A DNA stretch of 51,177 nucleotides from NCBI RefSeq assembly GCF_022967985.1, contig NZ_JALJVC010000026.1, positions 1 to 51,177 on the forward strand. The letters are read 5' to 3'. Shown one piece after another: positions 28,357-37,191 of the stretch. A program made the position numbers and the translations under genes. The notes under the pieces are model-generated. The model was not told the origin of the DNA, did not search any database, and saw only the letters and a program-made list of their open reading frames with translations. This DNA comes from Acinetobacter lwoffii (GTDB taxonomy: Bacteria > Pseudomonadota > Gammaproteobacteria > Pseudomonadales > Moraxellaceae). Each line of letters opens with the position of its first letter. Positions within the stretch are counted from its first letter, which is position 1.

Positions 28357-29058
28357 ATGTCCTTACGTGAAGATCGCAAGCAGCAAAGTCATCAGGCGTT
28401 ACTCGATGCGACACTGGCATTCAGCAGTCAGGGCCGCGCTTTCAGCACGATCAGCCTACGTGAAGTTGCGAATGCAGTCGGACTGGTGCCGACGGCATTC
28501 TATCGGCATTTTCAGGATATGAACCAGTTGGGTCTGGAATTGCTGGATCAGGTTGCGATTCATATCAAGGGCGTACTCAATCAGCTGGGACAGGCTTATT
28601 TGTATCAGCCGAATACCCGAACCCACACCGGGCTGGAACTATTTTTTCAGGGCGTCGAATACCATCCTGAACCCTGGATTTTTTTTGTGGCAGAACGTTG
28701 GGGCGGTTCGGACGTATTACGTGCCGGCATTGAACGGGAAATTCATTTTCTGGCTGAAGATGTCATGCATGAACTGGCCAAGATGCAATCTACCCGACAT
28801 ATTCAGGCGCCACAGGACTTGCAGGCTCTGGCACAGATGCTGATTGAGCTGTCCCTGAACTGGGCCATGGGCTGGATTCATCTGCAGCATCAGGCTGATC
28901 CAGAGCTGCGCCGCGCCCAATCCAATGCCTTTAAAACCCAAAGCCTATTACAGATGCAGCTCTTGCTGCGTGGCATTTTGCACTGGTACCGGCGACCTGC
29001 CGAAACAGTTGAAACCGCAAGCCCTGTGTTCAATGAAGCGGTCACTCCTCCGGTCTAA
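28357..29058 (+). CDS. TetR-family regulator, FabR-like
   Basis: A 233-aa TetR-type repressor. ATG at 28357 (AGGAAA 8 nt upstream) is chosen over a GTG at 28339. The N-terminal helix-turn-helix is ISLREVANAVGLVPTAFYRHF. The PTAFYRHF recognition helix and the PEPWIFFVAERWGG segment resemble FabR/DesT, which sense acyl-CoA or acyl-ACP and control unsaturated fatty acid genes. No desaturase or fab gene is adjacent, so its targets would be elsewhere. Convergent with dsbA. Confidence 0.82.
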   Translation: MSLREDRKQQSHQALLDATLAFSSQGRAFSTISLREVANAVGLVPTAFYRHFQDMNQLGLELLDQVAIHIKGVLNQLGQAYLYQPNTRTHTGLELFFQGVEYHPEPWIFFVAERWGGSDVLRAGIEREIHFLAEDVMHELAKMQSTRHIQAPQDLQALAQMLIELSLNWAMGWIHLQHQADPELRRAQSNAFKTQSLLQMQLLLRGILHWYRRPAETVETASPVFNEAVTPPV

Positions 29059-29060
29059 AT

Positions 29061-29092
29061 AAAAAAAACCTGCATCATGATGCAGGTTTTTT
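29061..29092 (+). terminator. Bidirectional terminator, fabR-like gene / dsbA
   Basis: A perfect 20-bp palindrome (29068-29087, ACCTGCATCA and TGATGCAGGT) flanked by A and T runs, between the convergent genes. Confidence 0.92.
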
Positions 29093-29111
29093 ACTGATCG
29101 TCAGTTCAGAC

Positions 29112-29726
29112 TTATTTGGCTTTACGCTCTTTTTCGATCAGGTAATTCACCACCTGAATGACTTTGGCATCATTACCTTGCACAATATATTTACCATTCA
29201 CGGTCACTGCCGGAACACCACTTAACTGATACTGAGCAGCCAGATTTTTGGCTTGGGCAATTTTCGAAGTGATCGGGAAAGATTTATAGGTGCTGTTAAA
29301 TTTTGCTTCAGGAATACCATAGCGAGTATAGAACTTAGCCAGTTGTGCCTGTTCTAAAATTGGACGTTGCTTGTCATGAATATCATGGAATAATTGTAAA
29401 TGTGCTTTTTGACGCACACCCAATGCTTCAGACACATAATAAGCACGTGCTGCCTGTTCCCAGAGTGGATTCATTGCAGCCGGCGTACGTACAAAACGTA
29501 CATCTTTTGGTAATTTTTTCAACCAGCCCTGCATATGTGGTTCAAGCGCGAAACAGTGACCACAGCCGTACCAGAAGAATTCACGTACCTCAATTCTGCC
29601 CGGTTTTTCGACTTTGACTGGTTTTGCAACCACCTGATAGTCCTGACCTGCCACAAAATTGGCCATAGCATTGCCTGAAAAGGCCAAAACAGATGCGGCA
29701 ACAGCGCCTAAAAGGAATTTTTTCAT
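29112..29726 (-). CDS. dsbA: Periplasmic thiol:disulfide oxidoreductase
   Basis: Introduces disulfide bonds into exported proteins. 204 aa with a signal peptide (cut after NAMA, residue 22). Thioredoxin-fold active site Cys55-Gly-His-Cys58 in FWYGCGHCFALEPH, the CxHC type usual for DsbA, and the cis-proline loop SGVPAVTVNGKY. DsbB is not in the window. Monocistronic. Confidence 0.96.
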   Translation of the reverse strand: MKKFLLGAVAASVLAFSGNAMANFVAGQDYQVVAKPVKVEKPGRIEVREFFWYGCGHCFALEPHMQGWLKKLPKDVRFVRTPAAMNPLWEQAARAYYVSEALGVRQKAHLQLFHDIHDKQRPILEQAQLAKFYTRYGIPEAKFNSTYKSFPITSKIAQAKNLAAQYQLSGVPAVTVNGKYIVQGNDAKVIQVVNYLIEKERKAK

Positions 29727-29953
29727 TCGGATTATCGTCCTCTAAATCATTATGCTTAGTTTATGTGTTCACTATAAATCAATTATGCCGGTTTCGTTTT
29801 CATTCTGTGAACTTTTTTGCTGCTTTTATCGCTTTTTCTGCCAGAATCGCTACACTAAACCATCGGACTGATTTTCAAGGTTTTAAATCAGTTTCTCTGG
29901 CCATTCGGCACATATATATTTTTAGCTAATCATGACTGATTGAGGTGACACCG

Positions 29954-30682
29954 ATGTCGCAATTGAATGTTGATCCACAAGAAATTGCCAAGTTTGAAGC
30001 ATTTGCAGCTATATGGTGGGATCAGCATTCCGAGTTCCGCCCCTTGCACATGATTAATCCACTGCGTTTAAACTGGATTGATGAACATGCCGGAGGCCTG
30101 AGCGGCAAAAAAGTGCTGGATGTCGGCTGTGGTGGCGGTATTCTGGCCGAAAGCATGGCGCGACGCGGTGCCGATGTACTCGGGATTGATATGGGCGCAG
30201 CCCCTTTAAATGTGGCACGCATCCATGCCGAACAGGAAGGTGTGAACAATATTGAATATCGTCAGGTGCCGGTTGAGCAACTGGCAGAGGAACAGGCTGG
30301 CCAATATGACATCGTGACCTGCATGGAAATGCTAGAGCATGTGCCAGATCCGGCATCGATTATTCAGGCCTGTCACAAGCTGGTCAAGCCAGGTGGTCAT
30401 GTATTCTTCTCGACCATTAACCGTAATCCAAAGTCCTATTTATTTGCGATTATCGGGGCAGAATATGTCTTGCGCATGCTGGCCAAAGGCACCCATGATT
30501 ACAGCAAATTTATCAAGCCGTCTGAACTGGCACATGATATTCGTAACGCTGGTTTAAAGCTCAAAGACATGACCGGTCTGCACTATAATCCGCTGACCAA
30601 GCGTTATTGGCTGGCACCGAATGTTGATGTGAACTACATGGTTTATACCGTGAAAGATAGCGCAGCAGAGACCACAGCATGA
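29954..30682 (+). CDS. ubiG: Ubiquinone O-methyltransferase
   Basis: Carries out both O-methylations of ubiquinone synthesis using S-adenosylmethionine. ATG at 29954 (GAGGTGA upstream) gives 242 aa; a GTG at 29945 is also open. SAM motif I is [14 protein letters not shown], with [11 protein letters not shown] and [18 protein letters not shown] downstream. First of a tight cluster: its stop overlaps the start of the next gene by 4 bp, the ubiG-mupP-yciK order known from Pseudomonas. Confidence 0.96.
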   Translation: MSQLNVDPQEIAKFEAFAAIWWDQHSEFRPLHMINPLRLNWIDEHAGGLSGKKVLDVGCGGGILAESMARRGADVLGIDMGAAPLNVARIHAEQEGVNNIEYRQVPVEQLAEEQAGQYDIVTCMEMLEHVPDPASIIQACHKLVKPGGHVFFSTINRNPKSYLFAIIGAEYVLRMLAKGTHDYSKFIKPSELAHDIRNAGLKLKDMTGLHYNPLTKRYWLAPNVDVNYMVYTVKDSAAETTA

Positions 30683-31368
30683 AAGCCGTTTTATTTGACC
30701 TAGATGGAACCCTGATTGATACCGCTGCCGATTTTATCCGAATTATCCAGCAGATGTGCCGTGAAGAAGGCCGCCCACTGGTTGCACCCGAGCTGATTCG
30801 TACCCAGGTCTCCGAAGGCGCTCGCGCTATGGTGAAACTGGTTTATCCGGAACTGCAACTAGAAGATCCGGTCTTTCTGCAACACCGTCAGCGCTTTCTG
30901 GACATGTATGGCGCAGATATTGCGGTCGATACCGATCTGTTTGACGGCATGTATCCTTTGTTGGAACAGCTTGAAGCCCACGATATTCCTTGGGGCATTG
31001 TGACCAATAAACCGCGCTGGCTCAGTGAAGCTTTATTGCAAGCGCTGAATCTGAGTGAACGCTGTGCGGTGCTGGTGTGCCCGGAAGATGTGACACGCAC
31101 TAAACCTGATCCTGAACCAATGTATCTGGCAGCCCAGCAACTGAATCTTGCCGCGGAAGACTGTATCTATGTCGGAGATCATCCCCGAGATATTGATGCC
31201 GGCCGTCATGCCCAGATGCTGACCATTCTGGCTGCTTATGGTTATTTGCCGTTGCAATACAAAGACGATTTAAACGCCTGGCAGGCCGACCATATCGTGC
31301 ATACTGTGACAGAATTACATCAATTGATTCAGACACTAGTACTGAAGCAGCATACTGCGGTATCTTGA
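30679..31368 (+). CDS. mupP: HAD phosphatase, probably MurNAc 6-phosphate phosphatase
   Basis: A 229-aa HAD hydrolase with nucleophile motif [10 protein letters not shown] (Asp7, Asp9), motif II VTNKP, the lysine of motif III in RTKPDPEP, and motif [14 protein letters not shown]. By sequence alone it could be called phosphoglycolate phosphatase (gph). Placement between ubiG and yciK is that of MupP in Pseudomonas, which dephosphorylates MurNAc-6-P in the MupP-AmgK-MurU recycling shortcut. amgK and murU are not in the window. It overlaps ubiG by 4 bp. Confidence 0.82.
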   Translation: MKAVLFDLDGTLIDTAADFIRIIQQMCREEGRPLVAPELIRTQVSEGARAMVKLVYPELQLEDPVFLQHRQRFLDMYGADIAVDTDLFDGMYPLLEQLEAHDIPWGIVTNKPRWLSEALLQALNLSERCAVLVCPEDVTRTKPDPEPMYLAAQQLNLAAEDCIYVGDHPRDIDAGRHAQMLTILAAYGYLPLQYKDDLNAWQADHIVHTVTELHQLIQTLVLKQHTAVS

Positions 31369-31407
31369 ACGCTTAACACTAAATAATAAGAAGTGAGGAG
31401 GTAGATA

Positions 31408-32154
31408 ATGAAATATTCAGCATATCAACCTCGCCCCGATCTGCTCAAGGATCGTATCATCCTAATCACAGGTGCGGGCGATGGCATTGGACGTGCAGCA
31501 GCAATCAGTTATGCCTTACATGGCGCAACTGTGGTGCTGCATGGGCGTACCTTAAACAAACTCGAAGTCATTTATGATGAAATTGAAAGTTTGGGTGCGC
31601 CGCAACCTGCCATCTTGCCGCTACAACTATCGAGTGCGTCAGAACGTGATTATGAGCTTTTGCTCGATACGCTAGACCGTCAGTTTGGTCGTCTGGACGG
31701 CATTCTGCACAATGCCGGCATTTTAGGCGAACGGGTTCCCTTGGCGGATTATCCGGTCAATGTCTGGGATGATGTGATGGCGGTCAATCTGCGTGCACCC
31801 TTTGTCATGACCCAAGCGCTGTTACCGTTATTATCCAAATCCGAACATGCTTCTGTGGTTTTTGCCAGCTCAGGTGTAGGCCGCGAAGCCCGCGAACGCT
31901 GGGGTGCGTATTCGGTTTCTAAAATTGCTATTGAAGCGGTAAGTCAGTTATTTGCCAAAGAGCAGGTACATCCGAATATCCGTTATAACTGCATCAATCC
32001 CGGGGCAACGCGGACTGCCATGCGCGCCAAGGCCTATCCGAATGAAGATCCGAAAACCCTGCCTACCCCCGATTCAATCATGCCGGCTTATCTATATTTG
32101 ATGGGTAATGACAGCCTGCATATGAATGGCCAGAGTATTGATGCACAGGATTAA
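31408..32154 (+). CDS. yciK: YciK-type short-chain oxidoreductase
   Basis: A 248-aa SDR. The cofactor-binding motif is ITGAGDGIGRAAA, the structural NAG motif HNAGILGE, and the catalytic residues are Ser in VVFASSGVG with Tyr-x3-Lys in YSVSKIAIE. The substrate is unknown for the family. It begins 39 bp after mupP with a strong GAGGAGG upstream and ends at an intrinsic terminator, closing the ubiG operon. Confidence 0.9.
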   Translation: MKYSAYQPRPDLLKDRIILITGAGDGIGRAAAISYALHGATVVLHGRTLNKLEVIYDEIESLGAPQPAILPLQLSSASERDYELLLDTLDRQFGRLDGILHNAGILGERVPLADYPVNVWDDVMAVNLRAPFVMTQALLPLLSKSEHASVVFASSGVGREARERWGAYSVSKIAIEAVSQLFAKEQVHPNIRYNCINPGATRTAMRAKAYPNEDPKTLPTPDSIMPAYLYLMGNDSLHMNGQSIDAQD

Positions 32155-32174
32155 ATTATTCTGTCTGTCATTCA

Positions 32175-32195
32175 GGGAGCAATCGCTCCCTTTTT
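32175..32195 (+). terminator. Intrinsic terminator after yciK
   Basis: GGGAGC-AATC-GCTCCC followed by T5. Confidence 0.9.
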
Positions 32196-32310
32196 ATTTC
32201 ATTTTTAGTCATATTCAGCGCATAAATCTTAAGTAAGTTCACCCCGCTCGCATTGAGTTTCATTAAAATAACAGCATACTAAGCCCCACTATATTTCACT
32301 CGAGTGCATC

Positions 32311-32730
32311 ATGACTGAATTAAACAATATTACGGTGACCCATTTAGACGATGGCATGGTGTCGCTGCTGATTGATCAACAGCCTATTTCAGAGAAATAC
32401 GGCACCAAGTTTGAAGCCAGTATCGTGGATGACATCAAAGCACTCGAAAATGCTCAGAAACTCAAATTGTTCGAGCAATTTGTATTTTCACATCAGGATC
32501 TGAATTTTGAACATGCCTATTATTATGTGACTGGCATTGAAAAATTAGACGACAGTTATCGTCTGGCCAAGCATTTTGTTTATCGCATTAAAATTGAAGG
32601 TCAGCCAGAAATCGAACATGTCATCAGCAATCAGGGCAAAGCCATGACGGCCGAGGATGTACGTGCCTTTATTCAGGCGCATGTGCAGAAATCACTCAAC
32701 GATTATACTGACCTGAACTACGCTTATTAA
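32311..32730 (+). CDS. Hypothetical protein, 139 aa
   Basis: I do not recognise a family. It is an acidic, soluble-looking protein without signal peptide or membrane segment. A central aromatic stretch (FEHAYYYVTGIEKL) and paired beta-type segments (HFVYRIKIEGQPEIEHVI) suggest a small alpha/beta fold. It has its own promoter space and a strong terminator, so it is monocistronic. Base and codon use look like its neighbours, so it seems a resident gene. Confidence 0.75.
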   Translation: MTELNNITVTHLDDGMVSLLIDQQPISEKYGTKFEASIVDDIKALENAQKLKLFEQFVFSHQDLNFEHAYYYVTGIEKLDDSYRLAKHFVYRIKIEGQPEIEHVISNQGKAMTAEDVRAFIQAHVQKSLNDYTDLNYAY

Positions 32731-32753
32731 AAGTCGGGTCATTGAATAATCTT

Positions 32754-32784
32754 GGGCACTTTTCGATAAAGTGCCCTTTTTTTC
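32754..32784 (+). terminator. Intrinsic terminator after the 139-aa gene
   Basis: GGGCACTTT (32754-32762) and AAAGTGCCC (32768-32776), followed by a T-run. Confidence 0.92.
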
Positions 32785-32914
32785 TTAAAATCCTGCAAAA
32801 AATAACAATAAATCGGATTTACATATTAAATATATAAAATTATACGGTTTTCCAAATTAAACTGATTGGACTATGCTTTCTTGAATCACAGATAGATCAA
32901 ATCAGGAGCGCAGC

Positions 32915-33070
32915 ATGGCTGACCAAAAACGTAAAATTGAAACAATTCACCGGATTGAACAGTTGCAGTTATCTGAAGCATTGATTGTGGCACTCGATGA
33001 CGCCCTACAAGCTGAATCCGTGGCTGACGCGATTCAGTCCTTGCAAGGTTTGGCAGAGCAATGGAATTAA
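32915..33070 (+). CDS. Very small protein, 51 aa
   Basis: A short frame with a good ribosome binding site (AGGAG, 7 nt before ATG). The product starts MADQKRKIETIHRIEQ and ends GLAEQWN; it is strongly helical and amphipathic (EQLQLSEALIVALDDALQAE), with no signal peptide. I recognise no family. Third-position use is normal for the region and the frame is preceded by its own AT-rich promoter space, supporting a real gene. Confidence 0.6.
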   Translation: MADQKRKIETIHRIEQLQLSEALIVALDDALQAESVADAIQSLQGLAEQWN

Positions 33071-33385
33071 TCTCAAACTAAACCGGCAAAATTCTTTGTC
33101 GTTTCATTAAATCATGAACTTTTTTCTCGCTGACTCAATGCTGTTTTTTTGAGCTAAATCATCGATTTTCGCTTGCATGTTGGCCCTTGCTTTGATGAGA
33201 TAAGGACATGGCTCGGTAGGCTACTTTATAGAAGTGATGCCGTCGCATATAGTCATGTAAAAACATGACATCATCATAATATCTCTGCATTTGTTATAAA
33301 AATTGTGCCTGTTCTTCACAGTTTCTCTGCAATTTTTCCGTACATTAGGTGCTGTAGAAGATGAACAATTTAATGAGGGTTCAAC
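33071..33385. other. Gene-free gap, 315 bp
   Basis: Contains a perfect 7-bp inverted repeat, GTCATGT (33252-33258) with ACATGAC (33263-33269), without a T-run. It could be an operator for the downstream RcnB-like gene. Nothing else recognisable. Confidence 0.5.
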
Positions 33386-33772
33386 ATGAAAAAGGTTTTG
33401 GTGGCACTGGCAATTTCTTGCAGTACATTCATGCTGAGCAATGTCGTCATCGCTGCCCCTCATTTCAATGATGAATCCCGTATGGATTCACGTCATGGTC
33501 ATGACAAGAAGAAAGCCCGTGAGTTCCGAGAGGAAGATCAGCAGGATAACCGCCGTATGCGTGAAGAACGCGGGGTGAAACGCCTGCAACAGTTACGCTG
33601 GCAGCCGGGTTATGTGATGCCGCAGCATTATCGTGGCAATGGCTATAAAGTTGAATATAAAGACCATCGCCTGCCTCGACCTGACCGCAAGCAGCAATGG
33701 TACAAAGTCAATAATGACTATATTCTGGTGGATTCTGAAAACAACAGCATTATCCGGATTGTGGGTGACTAG
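33386..33772 (+). CDS. RcnB-like periplasmic protein (copy 1)
   Basis: A 128-aa protein with a signal peptide (MKKVLVALAISCSTFMLSNVVIA, cut before APHF). The linker is very rich in Arg, Asp, Glu and His (REFREEDQQDNRRMREERG), then comes a C-terminal RcnB domain: LPRPDRKQQWYKVNNDYILVD and a final IIRIVGD. E. coli RcnB affects nickel/cobalt homeostasis, but most relatives are uncharacterised. RBS is GAGGG before ATG. A paralogue follows 240 bp downstream, with separate terminators. Confidence 0.85.
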   Translation: MKKVLVALAISCSTFMLSNVVIAAPHFNDESRMDSRHGHDKKKAREFREEDQQDNRRMREERGVKRLQQLRWQPGYVMPQHYRGNGYKVEYKDHRLPRPDRKQQWYKVNNDYILVDSENNSIIRIVGD

Positions 33773-33803
33773 TTCATAAGTGCATTCAAAGTTAATCTTC
33801 TTT

Positions 33804-33830
33804 AAGGCCCAACGATGTTTGGGCTTTTTT
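33804..33830 (+). terminator. Intrinsic terminator after RcnB-like copy 1
   Basis: GCCCAA (33807-33812) and TTGGGC (33819-33824) with T6 following. Confidence 0.88.
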
Positions 33831-34014
33831 ATTTCACTGGCTGAAAATTTTTAACCCAAAATCTCGCGGCTTTTCCAGTTTTCAAACTGCGTGATTCATC
33901 TACTAAATTTCTTCATGAATTTAACAATTTAACTAAATAGCCCTCACGCTTTCTATGTACTTGTTCGCTAATTTAGTCTCATCGAAATTAGATATACATC
34001 TTAAGGTGAGAGCC

Positions 34015-34401
34015 ATGAAAAAAGTCTTAACTACAATCGCGTTATCTCTAAGTGCTTTGTTAGCTACTTCTGCAATGGCAGCACCACAGCATGACTCGCG
34101 TTATGACCATAATTCGCATAAATCAGCGCCACACTGGAATGCCAAAGATAGCAAGAAATGGAATGACGACCGTCGCTGGAATGATGACCGCCGTCATAAC
34201 AACCGTATGGTCAACCCAAGCCGTGACTGGCGCGTAGGACAAACTTTACCTCGTCAATATGACAACAACCGTTTTGAAGTCAGTGATCGCGAAGCACGTC
34301 GTTTACCAAATACCGGCCGTTTCCAGCAATGGTACAAAGTCAACAATGACTATGTTCTAGTGAATGAACGTACCAGCAAAATTGTACGAATCATTAACTA
34401 A
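34015..34401 (+). CDS. RcnB-like periplasmic protein (copy 2)
   Basis: ATG at 34015 (AAGGTGA upstream) gives 128 aa, the same length as copy 1; the longer frame from 33955 is rejected. Signal peptide ends in TSAMA. The linker is rich in Asp, His, Trp and Arg with imperfect repeats (WNDDRRWNDDRRHNN). The C-terminal RcnB domain ends QQWYKVNNDYVLVNERTSK, almost identical to copy 1 at that motif. The pair is a tandem duplication that has diverged in the linker while keeping the domain. Confidence 0.85.
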   Translation: MKKVLTTIALSLSALLATSAMAAPQHDSRYDHNSHKSAPHWNAKDSKKWNDDRRWNDDRRHNNRMVNPSRDWRVGQTLPRQYDNNRFEVSDREARRLPNTGRFQQWYKVNNDYVLVNERTSKIVRIIN

Positions 34402-34430
34402 GCTTTCTCCATTACTGCTCGTCTTGCAGA

Positions 34431-34459
34431 CACCTGAAGCCCCCTTCAGGTGTTTTTTT
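34431..34459 (+). terminator. Intrinsic terminator after RcnB-like copy 2
   Basis: CACCTGAAG (34431-34439) and CTTCAGGTG (34444-34452) with a C-rich loop and T7. Confidence 0.93.
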
Positions 34460-34533
34460 ATATCTACACTTCCACTTGCATTTTTTTTCATTAGAATCAA
34501 AGCTGGATCTTCAATCATTGAAATGGGCACAGC

Positions 34534-35877
34534 ATGACTTCAGCAGAAACGTCACAAAGCACAACTTTGCAATATGTGCACTGGTTTCGCCATTCTGCGC
34601 CTTATATCAATGCGCACCGCAACAAAACCTTTGTAATCATGTTTGATGGCGAAGCCGTCTTAAATGATAACTTTCAGCATATTATTCACGATATCGCCTT
34701 ATTACATTCTTTGGGGATTCGGCTGATTCTGGTACATGGTGCACGTCCGCAAATTAACCAGAATCTGGCTCAAAGCCAGATTACGACGCCTTTTTACCAG
34801 CAGCGTCGGGTCACCACACGTGAATCTTTAAGCTGTGTGATGAATGCCGTCGGTTCGATCCGCCTACAAATTGAAGCACTGCTGTCTATGGGACTGGCCA
34901 ACTCGCCGATGTATGGCGCCCGGATTGATACCGTTTCAGGGAATTTTATCACTGCCAAGCCGTATGGGATTCGTGATGGTATTGATTTTCAACTGACCGG
35001 TGAAGTGCGTGCAGTTGATACTGACGCGATTCAGCGCCATCTGGACAGTCATAATATTGTGGTGCTTGGCCCGACTGGTTATTCCACAACAGGAGAAGTC
35101 TTTAATCTGCTGGCTGAAGAAGTTGCTACCAAAACTGCGATTCGCCTCAAGGCAGATAAACTGATTTTTCTCGGTAAGCAGCATGGCCTGATGGACAGTA
35201 ACGGTCAGCTCAAACGTGAAGTGACACCGCAACAGCTGGATGATTTTATTCCGGTCGAGCAAGATGCACTGGAAAGAGGATTACAATTAAAAGCCGCACA
35301 GGAAGCCTCCATGAACGGCGTACATCGGGTGCATCTGATTTCTTATGCCTATGATGGTGCCCTGCTGGAAGAACTTTTCACCCGTGATGGTTCCGGCACT
35401 CTGGTCACTGACGCGCATTATGAAGAAGTGCGGATGGCCGATATTCAGGATGTAGGCGGTCTGATCGGTTTGCTGCGTCCACTGGAAGAAGAAGGCATTC
35501 TGGTTTATCGTTCGCGTGAACGTCTGGAAAATGAAATCAACCAGTTTGCCGTAATCGAACGGGACGGCATGATTCTGGCCTGTGCCGCCCTTTATCCGAT
35601 TCCGACTACGGGTGATGAATTGCGTTCTGCAGAAATTGCCTGTGTTGCGGTACATCCCAGTTATCGCAAGTCTAATCGGGGTAGCCAGATCCTGCATTAT
35701 CTAGAAGAAAAAGCCAAAAGCATGCAGATTCAGCGACTGTTTATTTTAACTACCCGCACCGCGCACTGGTTTCTGGAACAAGGCTTTGAACCGGCTTCAG
35801 TCGATGACCTGCCGGATGCCCGTCAGGCATTTTACAATTATCAACGTAATTCAATTGTTTGCAAAAAGTCACTTTAA
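34534..35877 (+). CDS. argA: N-acetylglutamate synthase
   Basis: Acetylates glutamate from acetyl-CoA, the first step of arginine synthesis. 447 aa, as in E. coli: an N-terminal amino-acid-kinase-like domain (about 25-295; FVIMFDGEAV, LVHGARPQIN) that binds arginine for feedback control, and a C-terminal GNAT domain (about 300-445; CVAVHPSYRKSNRGSQIL is the acetyl-CoA loop). Monocistronic; its stop codon lies inside the terminator stem. Confidence 0.96.
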   Translation: MTSAETSQSTTLQYVHWFRHSAPYINAHRNKTFVIMFDGEAVLNDNFQHIIHDIALLHSLGIRLILVHGARPQINQNLAQSQITTPFYQQRRVTTRESLSCVMNAVGSIRLQIEALLSMGLANSPMYGARIDTVSGNFITAKPYGIRDGIDFQLTGEVRAVDTDAIQRHLDSHNIVVLGPTGYSTTGEVFNLLAEEVATKTAIRLKADKLIFLGKQHGLMDSNGQLKREVTPQQLDDFIPVEQDALERGLQLKAAQEASMNGVHRVHLISYAYDGALLEELFTRDGSGTLVTDAHYEEVRMADIQDVGGLIGLLRPLEEEGILVYRSRERLENEINQFAVIERDGMILACAALYPIPTTGDELRSAEIACVAVHPSYRKSNRGSQILHYLEEKAKSMQIQRLFILTTRTAHWFLEQGFEPASVDDLPDARQAFYNYQRNSIVCKKSL

Positions 35878-35888
35878 AGTGGCTTTTT
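35863..35888 (+). terminator. Terminator overlapping the argA stop codon
   Basis: AAAAAGTCACTTT (35863-35875) pairs with AAAGTGGCTTTTT (35876-35888), one G-T pair. The TAA at 35875-35877 is at the hairpin apex, so the last argA codons double as the terminator stem. Confidence 0.8.
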
Positions 35889-36210
35889 CTTTCAGTGCTT
35901 TAGCTTAATTTTAGATAAAGATATCTGGCAATCTCGCTTTAAATTTTAAAATTCTATTACTGGTTTTTAGCTAAACATATCAATAGATTAGATTTAAAAA
36001 AATAACTATAAATTTCATAAGTTTGATTAATTTAAATATTAAATCTTCATTTTTATATAAATCACTTTTCTGCATAAGTTTTGCGCTTTTTTATTTATCT
36101 TTTTTCTTCATTAGAAATTCCTGAATAGTTATTTTTTTAGAAAAACAAAAACGATTAGCGTGTGTCTAAGTTTTCATTCACTAGCTTTTCACTTTCGGGA
36201 GTTTTGATTC
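35878..36210. other. Gene-free gap, 333 bp, upstream of the ssu operon
   Basis: Very AT-rich; it must hold the ssu promoter. I see no firm -35/-10 pair and no clear CysB or Cbl site. GGGAG lies about 10 nt before the first ssu ATG. Confidence 0.55.
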
Positions 36211-37167
36211 ATGCGCCAATCTCATGTTCAGTTTTTAACAAAGACTGCGGTACTCGGTACCGCGATGGCTGGTGTCATGATGCTTTCAGGCTGCTCGAAA
36301 AAAGAAGAGACCATTACCCTGAATATCGGTTTCCAAAAATACGGCATATTACCTATTTTAAAAGAACGCGGCACGCTGGAAACCAGCTTAAAACAGCAAG
36401 GGGTCAATGTGAAATGGGTAGAATTTCCGGCCGGCCCACAACTGCTTGAGGGCCTGAATGTTGGCAGCGTCTCTTTTGGTGAAGCCGGTGAAGCACCGCC
36501 AATTTTTGCCCAGGCGGCCAACTCAAATCTGGTCTATGTGGCCAATCAGCCGCAAGCGCCTAAGGCAGAAGCCTTAATTGTACCGAAAGATTCGCCGATT
36601 CAGTCTATTCAAGATCTGAAAGGCAAACGGGTAGCCCTGAACAAAGGTTCAAACGTGCATTACTTACTATTAAAAGTTCTGGAAGCCAACCAGCTTGGCC
36701 TTGATAATATCGAAGTGATCTATTTACCACCTTCCGATGCACGTGCTGCATTTGAACGTGGTGCAGTCGATGCTTGGGTGATCTGGGATCCGTTCTTTGC
36801 AGCTGCTGAACATCAAATTGGTGCGCGTGTCATTGCCAGCGGTGAAAATGTGGTGAGCAATCATCAGTTCTATCTGGCAGATCGCAAGTTCGCAGAAAGC
36901 CATCCTCAGGTGGTACAGGCGGTGGTCAACGAACTGAATCTGACCACGGACTGGGTGGCAAAAAATCAGGACGCTGCCGCTCAGCTCCTGCAAAAACCGA
37001 CAGGTCTGGCCGTCGATGTCTTGAAAACCTCTATTTCACGCATGGGCTTTGGCGTTAAACCTCTCAGCACTGACGTGATTCAAAAACAGCAACAAGTCGC
37101 CGATGCATTTTATGCGCAGCAGCTGATTCCACAAAAGCTGAATATTGATGCAGCAATTATTAAATAA
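36211..37167 (+). CDS. ssuA: Alkanesulfonate-type ABC substrate-binding lipoprotein 1
   Basis: An aliphatic-sulfonate/taurine family binding protein, 318 aa. It starts with a signal sequence and lipobox LSGC (Cys28), so it is probably membrane-anchored rather than free in the periplasm like E. coli SsuA. Family regions: LNIGFQKYGILPIL, VEFPAGPQLLEGLNVG, YLPPSDARAAFERGAVDAWVI. First of five plus-strand genes of a sulfonate operon. Its neighbour is a paralogue, so the two may have different ligands (alkanesulfonates, taurine, sulfate esters). Confidence 0.87.
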   Translation: MRQSHVQFLTKTAVLGTAMAGVMMLSGCSKKEETITLNIGFQKYGILPILKERGTLETSLKQQGVNVKWVEFPAGPQLLEGLNVGSVSFGEAGEAPPIFAQAANSNLVYVANQPQAPKAEALIVPKDSPIQSIQDLKGKRVALNKGSNVHYLLLKVLEANQLGLDNIEVIYLPPSDARAAFERGAVDAWVIWDPFFAAAEHQIGARVIASGENVVSNHQFYLADRKFAESHPQVVQAVVNELNLTTDWVAKNQDAAAQLLQKPTGLAVDVLKTSISRMGFGVKPLSTDVIQKQQQVADAFYAQQLIPQKLNIDAAIIK

Positions 37168-37191
37168 CAGCAGAATAATTCGAGAATAAAG

